A stretch of 64,000 nucleotides of DNA. It comes from Cobetia sp. L2A1 (GTDB taxonomy: Bacteria; Pseudomonadota; Gammaproteobacteria; Pseudomonadales; Halomonadaceae). The notes under the pieces were generated by a model, which was not told the origin of the DNA, ran no database searches, and saw only the letters and a program-made list of their open reading frames with translations. Position 1 is the stretch's first letter. Each line of letters opens with the position of its first letter. The stretch is taken from assembly GCF_009796845.1 (NCBI RefSeq), contig NZ_CP047025.1, positions 3,224,001 through 3,288,000 on the forward strand, given 5' to 3'. The translations under genes were made by a program, and so were the position numbers. Positions 37,281 through 46,309 of the stretch are shown here, piece by piece.

Positions 37281-37302
37281 AATAAATGAACGTTCATTTA
37301 TT
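37281..37302. promoter_or_regulatory. Probable TetR operator palindrome
   Basis: A 22-bp perfect palindrome with half-site AATAAATGAAC and centre TGAACGTTCA, located between the TetR gene (minus) and the ABM gene (plus). Short TGAAC/GTTCA-type palindromes are typical AcrR-like TetR sites. It could repress the efflux operon and possibly affect the divergent gene. Confidence 0.75.
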
Positions 37303-37459
37303 CACAACTGCTGGTTGCATCAGACATGACGATTTCTCTCCTGAGAGCGCTATTCATCAGGCCCGACAACTGACATCCTCACGGATACCGTGTCGCACCC
37401 CTGTCATCAGTGCGGCGTAGCCTGCAGCATGTTACCGATACACCATTCGAGGAGTCTGC

Positions 37460-37819
37460 ATGTCCAGTCAGGTCTATTGCGTTGCCCGCTTCGAAGCCAA
37501 ATCCGGTGAGGAAGCCGCCGTCTTCCGCGCACTTCAACAGCTTGAGCCTAACAGTCACCGTGAAGACGGCTGCATTCAGTACACCATCACTCGTGCGCAT
37601 GGCAGTGAGGATGATGAACGCGATACCAGCGGCTTCCACTTTGCCTTCCTGGAAATCTGGGCAGACGAGGAATGCTTTGAAGCGCATTGTCGTCGCGAGG
37701 AAATCGCTGGCTTCTTCGCTCGCGAAGTGGAGGCCGAGTCAGGTCGCATCGCGCGTGCCCAGGTCGATATCTACAGCGATGAGCCTTTCGACTACGACGC
37801 ACCGCAATTGCCAGAGTAA
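37460..37819 (+). CDS. Antibiotic biosynthesis monooxygenase (ABM) domain protein
   Basis: A 119-residue dimeric alpha-beta barrel type protein, with VYCVARFEAKSGEEAAVFRA at the start, CIQYTITRA in the middle and FLEIWADEECFEAHCRREEI later, the pattern of ABM/YgiN-like quinol monooxygenases and heme-degrading relatives. The exact substrate is unknown. GAGGAG lies 6 bases before the ATG, a very good site. It is divergent from the TetR-led efflux operon, with the TetR palindrome in between, so it may belong to the same regulon. A strong terminator follows. Confidence 0.85.
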   Translation: MSSQVYCVARFEAKSGEEAAVFRALQQLEPNSHREDGCIQYTITRAHGSEDDERDTSGFHFAFLEIWADEECFEAHCRREEIAGFFAREVEAESGRIARAQVDIYSDEPFDYDAPQLPE

Positions 37820-37875
37820 GCCATGGCGCCGAAGTTCACTGCTGGCGACATGCCCAAAGCAGCTACCGACGCGCA

Positions 37876-37911
37876 AAAAAAAGCGCAGCTCATATGAGCT
37901 GCGCTTTTTTT
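37876..37911. terminator. Bidirectional terminator between the ABM gene and ycgN
   Basis: A 36-base perfect palindrome with core GCGCAGCTCATATGAGCTGC, flanked by seven A and seven T residues, between convergent genes. Confidence 0.93.
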
Positions 37912-37936
37912 GCGATGGATACCGGCGAGAGCCATG

Positions 37937-38416
37937 TCAGCTCTCTGGATCAATGATCGCGATGATGTGCTCTTCAAGATCCTGCTTGCGTACCGAGGTT
38001 TCAGAGACCGCAAAACGCGAGACCGAGATACCCGCCCGCTTGACGCTTTTCGCATCGCCGGTCAACAGCGGATGCCATTCCGGCAACTCGCGACCTTCAT
38101 TGAGGCGTCGATAACCGCAGGTTTCCGGCAGCCAGCGCAGCCTGCCTACCGTCTCGACATCCAATGGAATGCAACCTGGCACGCGCGTGGTGCGATTGGG
38201 ATAGTCACGGCAGCTGACCTTGCGCACGTCCAGCAGGCGACAGGCCACATCCAGCACCGCGATCTCACCGCTGTCTTCATCCTCGAACTTGAGCAGACAG
38301 CATTGACCACAGCCATCACACAGTGCCTCCCACTCGGCGGCATTCAGTTCCGAAAGCGCGTGATGCTCCCAGAATCGCTCACGCAATCCGCCGTCAGGTG
38401 GCGTGGCATTGCTCAT
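37937..38416 (-). CDS. ycgN: YcgN family cysteine cluster protein
   Basis: A 159-residue UPF0260 protein. The N-terminal cysteine cluster is ALCDGCGQCCLLKFEDEDSG, with further cysteines in ACRLLDVRKVSCRDYPNRT, VPGCIPLD and PETCGYRRL, suggesting a metal or iron-sulfur site. The biochemical role is unknown. The gene lies downstream of rnd and ycgL on the same strand, the order conserved in many gammaproteobacteria, so a link with RNA metabolism is possible but only by association. Confidence 0.95.
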   Translation of the reverse strand: MSNATPPDGGLRERFWEHHALSELNAAEWEALCDGCGQCCLLKFEDEDSGEIAVLDVACRLLDVRKVSCRDYPNRTTRVPGCIPLDVETVGRLRWLPETCGYRRLNEGRELPEWHPLLTGDAKSVKRAGISVSRFAVSETSVRKQDLEEHIIAIIDPES

Positions 38417-38501
38417 CGTATTCTCCTCGCCCTGCCGGGCAGCAGGGTCTGTCTAATCCAGTCGGGGCGGGTCGCGCGGTCAGGACACTGACCCATCAAT
38501 A

Positions 38502-38798
38502 TCAGTAATGCGTTTCTGGCGGCGTCACGCCCAACTCTTTCAGAAGATTTTCCTTGGCCGGCGGCATCTGTAGATAGAAGCCCTGCTCACGGATCTTCTC
38601 CAGTACGGTCACACTATCCACACGCGCCAACGGCTTGCTGGCGCGAATCAACAGCGTCATCAGTGCGGTCGGCTTGCCGAATATTCCCAACAGGGGTTCC
38701 GGCACGTCCTTCAGGCCATGCGCCTTTTCGACATAAAGATACATCTCGTCGTTTTTCGCACTCTTGTAGATCTCGCAGATCATCTTGTCGTCAGTCAT
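38502..38798 (-). CDS. ycgL: YcgL domain protein
   Basis: A 98-residue protein with the YcgL pattern ICEIYKSAKNDEMYLYVEKA near the start, VPEPLLGIFGKP in the middle and GFYLQMPPAKENLLKELG at the end. The E. coli protein is small and cytoplasmic, with no known activity. The ATG at 38798 gives the usual family length; the frame stays open to a GTG at 38858. It lies between rnd and ycgN on the same strand, a conserved trio, and is probably cotranscribed. Confidence 0.92.
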   Translation of the reverse strand: MTDDKMICEIYKSAKNDEMYLYVEKAHGLKDVPEPLLGIFGKPTALMTLLIRASKPLARVDSVTVLEKIREQGFYLQMPPAKENLLKELGVTPPETHY

Positions 38799-38902
38799 GG
38801 TGCCATCCATCGTCCAACAGCGCTTGCGCGCATCAGTATCCCTCTCGACCGCGGGCACAGCCGAAGGATGCTAGCGATTTTCATCTTCTACTCACGCACG
38901 GA

Positions 38903-40090
38903 CTATTCGGCCAGTGCCTTGGCAAGGCGATCAGCCAATAGCGCTCCGCGCCAACCGCTGGGCAGTGGTAATGCTTCGCCGTCATGGTCCGCAATCACCA
39001 GCGCTTCCATGTCACGACGTCTGCCAAGAATTTCCGGCTTGACGCCTTGGGCTTCAGCGACGGCGTTCACTTCTCGCTTGAGACGCTTCATGCGGTTCTT
39101 CCACTCCGGTGCCAGCGGTGAAGGCGGTACACGCGGCAATTGACTGTCATCAATCATGGCCACGTCCTTGAGAATCGCCAGTACGGTATCGCCTTCACGC
39201 TTGATCTGCGGTGGACGCATGCCTTCAACCTTGGCCATCTCGAAACGATTGACCGGGAGACGCTCACAGATACCGAACAGCTGCGGATCTGCCAGCAAGC
39301 GTGAACGTGGAACATCACGCTTTCGAATCTGCACTTCACGCCATTCACACAGTGCCTGCCAGGATGCCAGGCCCCGTGGACTCAGCTTCCACAGGCTACG
39401 ATGACGCTTCCAGTACTCCGGGTCAGGCGTCGAGCCACCACTGCTGCCCGGCGCACTGCAGTCTTCCTCGAGCCACGCCATGCGCTCTAGCTTTTGCAGC
39501 GCAGCGCGTTGCTCTGTCCATACCTGCGGAAGAAACAGCACATCCAGCGCAGCATAATCACACTGCGACTGCGTCAGCGGACGCTTGAGCCAGTTGGAGC
39601 GCGTCTCTTCCTTCGGCACGGTAACACCGGCGACTCGCTCGACCAGGCGCTGATAGCCCATCGAGGCTTCGCCCCCCGTCAGGCCTTCAGCGATCTGGGT
39701 ATCGATCAATGGTGTCGGTGCGACACCCGCCCAGCGCAAAAACACTTCCATGTCTTCGCCACAGGCGTGCAGCAACTTGAGCGGCCCCTCAGCACCCAAC
39801 AGGCGCTTGAGCGCATCGCTGGCTGGCACGACGGTCGGGTCAATCAGGAAGATACGCGGTGTGGTGCCATCTTCACCCGGCAGCTGACCATCACGTGCCG
39901 CCATCAACTGCACCAACGCCGGAATCGGGAAGAAGGTGGACTCACGGATGAATTCGGTGTCCAGCGCCAACCAGTCGGCGCCCTCGAGCTCGGCACAGGC
40001 AGTCGCCAGGGCTTCAGGAGTCTCGACCCAGACGGCTTCGAAATCTAGCTCTGACAACAGTGCAGCGGAAGCGGGGAGTTGATCGCTCAT
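38903..40090 (-). CDS. rnd: Ribonuclease D
   Basis: A 395-residue 3'-5' exoribonuclease of the DEDDy family that matures tRNA 3' ends and other stable RNAs. The Exo I motif is WLALDTEFIRESTFFPIPAL, Exo II includes HACGEDMEVFLRW, and Exo III is QCDYAALDVLFL with the tyrosine. Two HRDC domains follow, the first around RGLASWQALCEWREVQIRKR. The ATG at 40090 gives the normal length and an N-terminus of MSDQLPAS; the frame opens much further upstream without family similarity. No strong ribosome binding site precedes it. It leads the rnd-ycgL-ycgN run and lies downstream of recR. Confidence 0.96.
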   Translation of the reverse strand: MSDQLPASAALLSELDFEAVWVETPEALATACAELEGADWLALDTEFIRESTFFPIPALVQLMAARDGQLPGEDGTTPRIFLIDPTVVPASDALKRLLGAEGPLKLLHACGEDMEVFLRWAGVAPTPLIDTQIAEGLTGGEASMGYQRLVERVAGVTVPKEETRSNWLKRPLTQSQCDYAALDVLFLPQVWTEQRAALQKLERMAWLEEDCSAPGSSGGSTPDPEYWKRHRSLWKLSPRGLASWQALCEWREVQIRKRDVPRSRLLADPQLFGICERLPVNRFEMAKVEGMRPPQIKREGDTVLAILKDVAMIDDSQLPRVPPSPLAPEWKNRMKRLKREVNAVAEAQGVKPEILGRRRDMEALVIADHDGEALPLPSGWRGALLADRLAKALAE

Positions 40091-40182
40091 CAGGGGAGGA
40101 ATCTCACGGTGACAGGCTTGCCCGGGCAAGCGGAAAAATGAAGGTGACGGGCACTTGCCAGACACCGGGCGGCAAACGACAA

Positions 40183-40213
40183 CGGGCGTGGCGGCTTCTG
40201 ACCACCACGCCCG
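40183..40213 (-). terminator. Hairpin between recR and rnd
   Basis: Arms CGGGCGTGG (40183-40191) and CCACGCCCG (40205-40213) with a 13-base loop, about 40 bases beyond the recR stop. There is no T-run. It likely separates the dnaX-ybaB-recR unit from rnd. Confidence 0.5.
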
Positions 40214-40250
40214 CAGGCGTATTCCTATGTCACGGCAAGCGCCGTAACCG

Positions 40251-40877
40251 TCAAATCTCGCCGAGGTTAAACGGCAGGCGACCGCTGAAGGCACGACTCA
40301 AGGTCCCGCCATCAACATATTCAAGTTCACCCCCCATCGGCACGCCGTACGCCAGGCGCGTCATCTTGAGCAGCTGCCCGCCATGATTCACGTCGCGTAG
40401 CTGCTCAGCAATATAATGCGCCGTGGCCTCGCCTTCGACTGTGGGGTTGGTGGCCAGCACCAATTCCTCAATCTGGCTTTCGCGCACACGGGTTTCCAGC
40501 GCATCAAGGCCGATATCTTCCGGCCCGATACCATCCAGCGGTGAGAGATGGCCGTGTAGCACGAAATAACGTCCCACATAGCCACCCGCACCTTCGATCG
40601 CGAGCTGATCCGCGGGGGATTCCACCACGCACAGCACACGATCATCACGCCGAGGGCTCAAGCACAGCTGACAGATCTCTTCTTCAGTCAACGTACGGCA
40701 GCGGGCACAGTAGCCCACTCGTTCCAGCGCTTCGCCCAGCACGCCGACCAAACGGTCGGCGCCCACACGGTCGCGCTCCAGCAGATGCAGTGCCATGCGC
40801 TGCGCAGTCCGTGGGCCTACGCCTGGCAATACTCGCAGCGCTTCAAGCAGCTGATCAACCAGCGGCGAAAACCCCAT
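40251..40877 (-). CDS. recR: Recombination mediator protein RecR
   Basis: A 208-residue RecR. An N-terminal helix-hairpin-helix region ([20 protein letters not shown]) is followed by the C4 zinc finger [16 protein letters not shown] and a Toprim domain with [20 protein letters not shown] and [15 protein letters not shown]; the C-terminus [20 protein letters not shown] carries the Walker-B-like end. RecR works with RecO and RecF to load RecA on gaps. The start overlaps the ybaB stop by one base (TAATG), the standard dnaX-ybaB-recR order. Confidence 0.98.
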   Translation of the reverse strand: MGFSPLVDQLLEALRVLPGVGPRTAQRMALHLLERDRVGADRLVGVLGEALERVGYCARCRTLTEEEICQLCLSPRRDDRVLCVVESPADQLAIEGAGGYVGRYFVLHGHLSPLDGIGPEDIGLDALETRVRESQIEELVLATNPTVEGEATAHYIAEQLRDVNHGGQLLKMTRLAYGVPMGGELEYVDGGTLSRAFSGRLPFNLGEI

Positions 40878-41209
40878 TAGAAGGGCATCTTGAAGCCAGC
40901 CGGAAGATTCATCCCTGCAGTCGCCTCTTCCATCTGTTTCTTGGAAGCGACTTCGACCTTGCGTACCGCGTCATTGACAGCAGCGGCCAGCAGGTCTTCC
41001 AGCAGTTCCTTGTCTTCTTCCATCAGACTCTGATCGATCTCGACGCGCGACACGTCATGACGGCCGTTCATGGTGATCTTGACCATGCCTGCACCAGATT
41101 CGCCGTGAACTTCAGCCTTGGCTGCTTCTTCCTGAACCTGCTGCATGCGCTCCTGCATTTCCTGCGCCTGCTTCATGATGTTGCCCATACCGCCTTTTCC
41201 ACCAAACAT
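40877..41209 (-). CDS. ybaB: YbaB/EbfC family nucleoid-associated protein
   Basis: A 110-residue DNA-binding protein with an N-terminal Gly/Met-rich start ([20 protein letters not shown]), a long helix, the core [20 protein letters not shown] and the C-terminal [11 protein letters not shown]. The family forms tweezer-shaped dimers and binds DNA as a nucleoid-associated protein. Its position between dnaX and recR is nearly universal in gammaproteobacteria. It lies 157 bases after dnaX and overlaps recR by one base. Confidence 0.97.
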   Translation of the reverse strand: MFGGKGGMGNIMKQAQEMQERMQQVQEEAAKAEVHGESGAGMVKITMNGRHDVSRVEIDQSLMEEDKELLEDLLAAAVNDAVRKVEVASKKQMEEATAGMNLPAGFKMPF

Positions 41210-41251
41210 GGCTCACCTCATCACTCGTCTATTGAACTTGAAATATGCCTC

Positions 41252-41282
41252 GGAAGCCGCGTCAAACCGTGGCGTGGCTTCC
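41252..41282 (-). repeat. Hairpin between dnaX and ybaB
   Basis: Arms GGAAGCCGCG (41252-41261) and CGTGGCTTCC (41273-41282), with one G-U pair, in the dnaX-ybaB gap. It has no T-run and could cause partial termination or processing of the dnaX-ybaB-recR message. Confidence 0.45.
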
Positions 41283-41366
41283 TGACAGCCGGTGCAACGT
41301 TCATGTCGCAGCGGCCCTTGTGCTGTTTTGCCTTTTCGCGTCACTGCCGCCGGAGACTGCCCGGCG

Positions 41367-43619
41367 TCAGAAGTTGTCCGGCTCGAAGGAGTTGACGCTG
41401 TCTTCGAGTAGCCGCGCGTCCAACTCCTGCTCCAGCAACTTGATATGCGGGTCAGTACGCAAGGCTTCAACCGCACGCACATGGCGTTCGCCCAACATGC
41501 GAATACGACGGCCGTGTGGCGTCTCCAATCCTTCAGGAAGCGGCGCAATATTGATCTCAAGCACACGCTCAACCCCCTGTCCCGCTAACGCATCATGAAT
41601 GCGGTCCCGGTGCACATCCGCCATCATCGCGGACTGGGCAGGATCAAGACGCAGCTTGAGATGCGTGCCGTCATCGTGCTCAACCAGACAGTGCGCACCG
41701 ATATTCCGCGTGATGCCACCGAGGCCCAGCGCGGGGAACAGCTCTAGCCATGCCTCATGATTCAGGCGCCCATCTTCGGCTTGCGAAGTCTGGGCGGCAG
41801 CGGAGGCTGGTGCGACCGGAGCTGATGCAACCGCCGCTGGCTCAACAGGAGCCGAAGCCACCGGCGCTGATTCAGGAGCCTCCTGCTCAGATGCTGGCGT
41901 AACAGGGCCTGATTCGGCAACAACAGGCGCGACTGGAACTGAAACCGATGCTGGCTCAGTCGGGGTGGCAACAGGCGCCATCTCGGCCGGAGCCTCAGCA
42001 CCGCTGCCAAAGGCAGCGCTCAAGCGTGCCATCGCCGAGCTAGCTACCTGACGGGCAGGTGCGGAATCAATTGCCGGCTCAGGCTGCACGGCTGGTTCTG
42101 GTACTGGCTGCACTGCTGGTGCTGGCTGCACGGCTGGTGCTGGCTGCACGGCTGGTTCTGGTGCTGAATAAGGAGCCGGTTGCGGCGTAGTCTCATTGTC
42201 CGGCGTCATTTGCGTTTGCGGCGCAGACACCGACTCACCACTGTCTAGCCCGCGAAAGCCGGCATCCTGAGCGTCGTAGGGAACGTCCTCCGTCGCCCAC
42301 GGGGGCGGCTCTTCCGCCATCGGTGACATCGGCTCTGACACGGGAGCGGTAACAGGTGCAGCAGGCGCTTGTGCGACAGGCGCAACAGCGGCTTGCGCCG
42401 ATTCTACCGGGGGCGCAACAGATGCCGGTGCTGGGGGAGCAACAGGCGCTTGAGGGGCTGGTGCGGCAGGCGTACTTGCGGTTACCGCAGGCTGACCTGT
42501 CATCGGCAGCGGCGTCTGTGACGGCCGCGGCACGCCCTGTGGGCGGAAGGCCAACATGCGTAACAGCGTCATTTCAAGCGCGGTGCGTGCATCGGGCGCA
42601 TTGCCCATGTCACCACGACCCTGCAAGGCAATCTGGTAGTAAAGCTGCACGTCTTCGCCGGTGAAACGACAGGCCAGCGCCAGTAGCGCCTCACGGTCGC
42701 CATGGCCATTATCCAGTGCACTGGGCACCATCTGGGCAATCGCCAGACGGTGGAAGACGGACGCCATGTCATCCAGCACGCCGCCGTAATCCGGGCCCTG
42801 CTCGGCGAGCGTCGCGACTTCCGCCAACAAGCTTGCCGCATCCAGCGAGGCCAGACATTCCAGCAGCGCCAGCACGTGGCGGTGGTCCAATGTACCCAGC
42901 ATGGCGGCGACATCTTCACGACGCACACTGCCATGACCGAAGGCAATCGCCTGATCGGTCAGGCTCATGGCATCACGCATCGAGCCATCGGCCGCCTTGC
43001 CCAGCAGCCACAGGGCATCTTCCTCGAAGCTGACTTCCTCGCGAGCGAGAATGTCCTTGAGGTGGTCAACCACGCGTACCGGCGGCATGTTCTTGAGCGT
43101 GAACTGCAGGCAACGCGACAGAATGGTGACCGGCAGCTTCTGCGGATCGGTCGTCGCCAGCAGGAACTTCACATGGGGCGGCGGCTCTTCCAGCGTCTTG
43201 AGCAGCGCATTGAAACTGTGCGTCGACAGCATGTGCACCTCATCGATGAGGTACACCTTGTAGCGGCCCTGGGTCGGTGCGTACTGGACGTTGTCCAGCA
43301 GTTCTCGCGTGTCCTCGACCTTGGTCCGCGAGGCGGCGTCGACTTCGATCAGGTCGACGAAGCGCCCTTCGTCGATTTCGCGACAGGTACCGCACACGCC
43401 ACACGGCGTGGAGCTGACGCCCTCTTCGCAGTTCAGGCACTTGGCGAGAATGCGTGCCAGCGTCGTCTTGCCGACACCGCGGGTCCCGGTGAACAGATAG
43501 GCATGGTGCAAGCGCCCCTGATCGAGGGCATTGACCAGCGCACGGCTGACATGCTCCTGACCGATCAGTTCGTGAAAATTGCGCGGGCGCCACTTGCGCG
43601 CCAATACCTGATAGCTCAT
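41367..43619 (-). CDS. dnaX: DNA polymerase III subunits tau/gamma
   Basis: A 750-residue clamp-loader ATPase. Domain I has Walker A GTRGVGKTTLARIL and a zinc module CLNCEEGVSSTPCGVCGTC; the DEVHML box and SRC sensor motif follow (LIDEVHMLSTHSFNALLKTL, LSRCLQF). Domain III ends near residue 370. A long Pro/Ala/Val-rich linker (about 370-620) contains tandem QPAPAV repeats, and the C-terminal 130 residues form the tau part binding DnaB and the polymerase. No E. coli-like A-rich slippery heptamer was seen, so a gamma form by frameshifting is not predicted. The ATG at 43619 gives MSYQVLARKWRPRNF, the normal start. It is followed by ybaB and recR. Confidence 0.97.
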   Translation of the reverse strand: MSYQVLARKWRPRNFHELIGQEHVSRALVNALDQGRLHHAYLFTGTRGVGKTTLARILAKCLNCEEGVSSTPCGVCGTCREIDEGRFVDLIEVDAASRTKVEDTRELLDNVQYAPTQGRYKVYLIDEVHMLSTHSFNALLKTLEEPPPHVKFLLATTDPQKLPVTILSRCLQFTLKNMPPVRVVDHLKDILAREEVSFEEDALWLLGKAADGSMRDAMSLTDQAIAFGHGSVRREDVAAMLGTLDHRHVLALLECLASLDAASLLAEVATLAEQGPDYGGVLDDMASVFHRLAIAQMVPSALDNGHGDREALLALACRFTGEDVQLYYQIALQGRGDMGNAPDARTALEMTLLRMLAFRPQGVPRPSQTPLPMTGQPAVTASTPAAPAPQAPVAPPAPASVAPPVESAQAAVAPVAQAPAAPVTAPVSEPMSPMAEEPPPWATEDVPYDAQDAGFRGLDSGESVSAPQTQMTPDNETTPQPAPYSAPEPAVQPAPAVQPAPAVQPVPEPAVQPEPAIDSAPARQVASSAMARLSAAFGSGAEAPAEMAPVATPTEPASVSVPVAPVVAESGPVTPASEQEAPESAPVASAPVEPAAVASAPVAPASAAAQTSQAEDGRLNHEAWLELFPALGLGGITRNIGAHCLVEHDDGTHLKLRLDPAQSAMMADVHRDRIHDALAGQGVERVLEINIAPLPEGLETPHGRRIRMLGERHVRAVEALRTDPHIKLLEQELDARLLEDSVNSFEPDNF
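42080..42157 (-). repeat. 18-bp tandem repeats within dnaX
   Basis: Units at 42080-42097, 42104-42121, 42122-42139 and 42140-42157 share the pattern GGCTGCACGGCTGGTG with one or two changes; a 6-base gap follows the first. They encode the QPAPAV-type linker repeats of the DnaX tau linker and are likely to vary in copy number between strains. Confidence 0.85.
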
Positions 43620-43978
43620 TGAGCGGGGCATTCCTTGGGTGACCTTGGAACCTGTCCGAGCGCGGCGAACATGCACCACCGTCGGCCGACAGGCGGAGAC
43701 CCTGCTTGAGGTCTCACTGAGAATGCGCTCATTCTAGCGACTTGCCGAGTGGCTTCAAAGCACGTTGCCATATCCGCATGAGGATTAAGCCACGAGCACT
43801 CAAACGGCAGGCACGACAAAGCGCCCGAAAGGACACAACCAGGGGGTATGACACAAGGTTTCGGTATTTGAAAAACGCAGATGTTTCAAAAGCAGGAGAG
43901 TAAAACGAGGCAGGTCATTCCACGAGCCTGAGACCTTCATGCGACTGACTGAAGTTTCAAAGCCCTGAAATGGAGGCG
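43620..43978. other. Intergenic region between dnaX and the SRP RNA gene, no gene seen
   Basis: About 360 bases upstream of dnaX on the minus strand, containing only short frames without ribosome binding sites. It should hold the dnaX promoter and the end of the SRP RNA transcript. Confidence 0.5.
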
Positions 43979-44082
43979 GCCCCTATCAGCCACATCCCGG
44001 CACACGCGTCAGCCGATACCGTTGCTCCCTTCCGGGCCTGGCGGAGTTTTCAGCCTAGCATTGCGAGAGGACCAACAAGGGC
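43979..44082 (-). ncRNA. ffs: Signal recognition particle 4.5S RNA
   Basis: On the minus strand the conserved apical domain reads AGGCCCGGAAGGGAGCA, including the GGAA tetraloop that binds Ffh, and the matching strand has GACGCGTGTGCCGGGATGT. The 5' part TTGGTCCTCTCGCAATGCTA and the complementary ends (GGCCC and GGGGCC) complete a long hairpin of about 104 bases, as in the small bacterial SRP RNA. Location upstream of dnaX is common. The exact ends are estimated from pairing. Confidence 0.92.
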
Positions 44083-44210
44083 CACCACAAACATGATCAT
44101 CACTCGAAGAGTGATCTGCTCAACCGCTTGAACTTCAAGCACTTGGCGTTATCAAGGCGCACACTATAACAACACATCCCGCCCCTCACAAGAGGCAATG
44201 CCACTGCTGC

Positions 44211-45308
44211 CTAGCGCACGTCATCGTCAGAGGGCCGAGACCGAAAGTGACGCACCATCAGCGGTAGCGCCAACATCAATACGATCATGCGCAACAAGTG
44301 ATGGAAGGCGACGAAGATCGGGTCCAATCCCAGCGCGACGGCCAACAACGCCATCTCCCCGATACCGCCGGGCGCCAGCGCCAGAAAGGCCACGTCTCGC
44401 GGCACCCCCATCAGCTGGTGGATCAACTCCGCAAAGACGCCCAGCACCGCCAACGCAATCAGTGTCGCGACGCCCGACTGCCCCATCAGTCCCGCCAGCA
44501 TGCGCGGCGACAGCCCCTTGAAACGCGCCCCTATCGCGCAGCCCAACACCAGCTGCATCACATCCGTCCCCCACACTGGCGGCGCCAGGCGTGCGACGTC
44601 GGCAAGCGACAGCACCATGGCTACCAGCAGCGGCCCCAACAGCGCCGAGTTCGGCAAGCGCAGGCGCTTGGCTATCGGTAGAAGGAGTGGCAACAACAGT
44701 ACCAGCCACAGCCCACCCACCGGCATCTGTCCGGCGCTACCGACCTCCCCCCCACCTTCCAACAACCAATAGAGTGGTGGCAGGATCAAGATCACCAGCA
44801 GTACCCGCAGCGATTGGGCCACCGCGATACGTTGTGGATCTCCACCGCTGCGCTCACCAATGATCACCATCGCTGTCAGCACGCCTGGCACCGAGGCAAA
44901 CCAGGCACTGGTGGCATCGAAGCCACAGCGCCGATACCAGGCAGCACAGGCCAGCGTCGAGGCCCAGACGCCGAGCAGCAACAGCAGCGCCGACAACCAC
45001 CAGCTGGAGAGATGCGAGACCAGTTCCGGCGATACCCGCGCACCCAACGTCAGTCCCAGTACGCCCAGAAACAGGCCGCGCAGCCATTCGGGCACGGCGA
45101 GTGTCAGTCCGGCCATGGCCCCCAGCAGATTGGCGACCAGGGGGCCCAGCATCCACGCCAGCGGCATGCCGGTCAGCTGAAAGAGACCACCACCTGCCAA
45201 CCCCAGCGTCAGAGAAACGCACAATGGCATGACGATGCCAGGCTGATCAGAATTCCCGCTCGTGAAAAGCTGTTCCCGCTGTCTTTGCCACCAACGCGCT
45301 AATGCCAT
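44211..45308 (-). CDS. AbrB family membrane protein (ammonia monooxygenase-like)
   Basis: A 365-residue integral membrane protein with about ten membrane segments built from two copies of the AbrB-duplication unit; PLAWMLGPLVANLLGAMAGL and FASVPGVLTAMVIIGERSGG are the first copy, and LGCAIGARFKGLSPRMLAGL and LALAPGGIGEMALLAVALG the second. Proteins of this family are annotated as AbrB regulators or ammonia monooxygenase-like, but they look like transporters and are often found near tricarboxylate (Tct) transporter genes. AAGGA lies 8 bases before the ATG. It is divergent from a TctD/TctE-like two-component pair 200 bases away, which may regulate it. Confidence 0.88.
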   Translation of the reverse strand: MALARWWQRQREQLFTSGNSDQPGIVMPLCVSLTLGLAGGGLFQLTGMPLAWMLGPLVANLLGAMAGLTLAVPEWLRGLFLGVLGLTLGARVSPELVSHLSSWWLSALLLLLGVWASTLACAAWYRRCGFDATSAWFASVPGVLTAMVIIGERSGGDPQRIAVAQSLRVLLVILILPPLYWLLEGGGEVGSAGQMPVGGLWLVLLLPLLLPIAKRLRLPNSALLGPLLVAMVLSLADVARLAPPVWGTDVMQLVLGCAIGARFKGLSPRMLAGLMGQSGVATLIALAVLGVFAELIHQLMGVPRDVAFLALAPGGIGEMALLAVALGLDPIFVAFHHLLRMIVLMLALPLMVRHFRSRPSDDDVR

Positions 45309-45508
45309 GTTTCTGTCCTTGTCGACGTCATCCCTGTTGATGGCTGCCAGTGCCCTTCACCCTGTTGGCTTGCGCTTGCTGACGACATGAAAGCGACAAG
45401 CAATGATACGCTTGGTGACAACCCTTGCTGTCGCTGCAACCCTACCCCGATTCATCACATCATCGGCAGCCGTGACACCCTGAAAACCGCGCATCTCCCG
45501 GAGCCCGG

Positions 45509-46309
45509 ATGAGCCCTCCTGACCCGATAGCCTCTCGCGACGCCGCCACGCCATCGTCTCCTGCCCTGTTGCTAGTGGAGGATGACGCTCTGCTGTCCAG
45601 CACCCTATGTCGAGTCTTTGAAAGTGACGGCCTGCATGTCACCCATCTGGACGATGGCGGTGAAGCGCTCGCGCGTCTGACGCCCGCTGCGGATCATGGC
45701 TTCGCGCTGATCGTGCTGGACCTCAATCTTCCCGGCGCCTCGGGGCTTGAGATATTGGCCGCACTGCGCCAGCACGATAGTCACACGCCAGTATTGATAC
45801 TGACGGCGCGAGGGGCCATCGAAGACCGCGTGCGTGGGCTGGATCTCGGGGCCGATGACTACCTCGCCAAGCCCTTTGCACTCGATGAGCTTGAAGCGCG
45901 TGTCCGTGCCCTGCTACGTCGCCATGCCGGCCAGCAATTCAGTCAGAAAAACGTACAGGCGACGCCGCGACTGGCCATCGGCAGTCTCGTGTTTGAACCC
46001 CTCAATGGGCGCTTCCTGCTGGCAGGCTCGCCGCTGGCCCTGCCGCCACGTGAGCAGCGCCTGCTCGGCTGCCTGATTCAACATGCCGGTGAGCCAGTCG
46101 ATAAAGCACGTCTGACCGAGGAGGCATTCGGTAGCCACGAAGCCGTCGGCGATAACGCCATTGAGGTCTACATGCATCGCCTGCGCAAGCGGTTGGAAGG
46201 CAGTGATATCCGGCTGCGGACGGTACGTGGGCTTGGCTATCTACTGGAGCATACTTCACCTCCCGCGACGTCACAGACCAGCACACCAGCTGCGGGGGCA
46301 CCCGAGTGA
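45509..46309 (+). CDS. OmpR-family response regulator, TctD-like
   Basis: A 266-residue response regulator. The receiver domain (about 19-140) has the acidic pocket in ALLLVEDDALL, the phosphoacceptor aspartate in LIVLDLNLPGASGLEIL, and the conserved Thr and Lys in LILTARG and DDYLAKPF. The winged-helix effector domain follows, with NAIEVYMHRLRKRLEGSDIR and RTVRGLGYLLE. It has a Pro/Thr/Ser-rich tail of about 15 residues. GGAG lies 6 bases before the ATG. It overlaps the sensor kinase gene by 4 bases (GTGA). Confidence 0.94.
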   Translation: MSPPDPIASRDAATPSSPALLLVEDDALLSSTLCRVFESDGLHVTHLDDGGEALARLTPAADHGFALIVLDLNLPGASGLEILAALRQHDSHTPVLILTARGAIEDRVRGLDLGADDYLAKPFALDELEARVRALLRRHAGQQFSQKNVQATPRLAIGSLVFEPLNGRFLLAGSPLALPPREQRLLGCLIQHAGEPVDKARLTEEAFGSHEAVGDNAIEVYMHRLRKRLEGSDIRLRTVRGLGYLLEHTSPPATSQTSTPAAGAPE

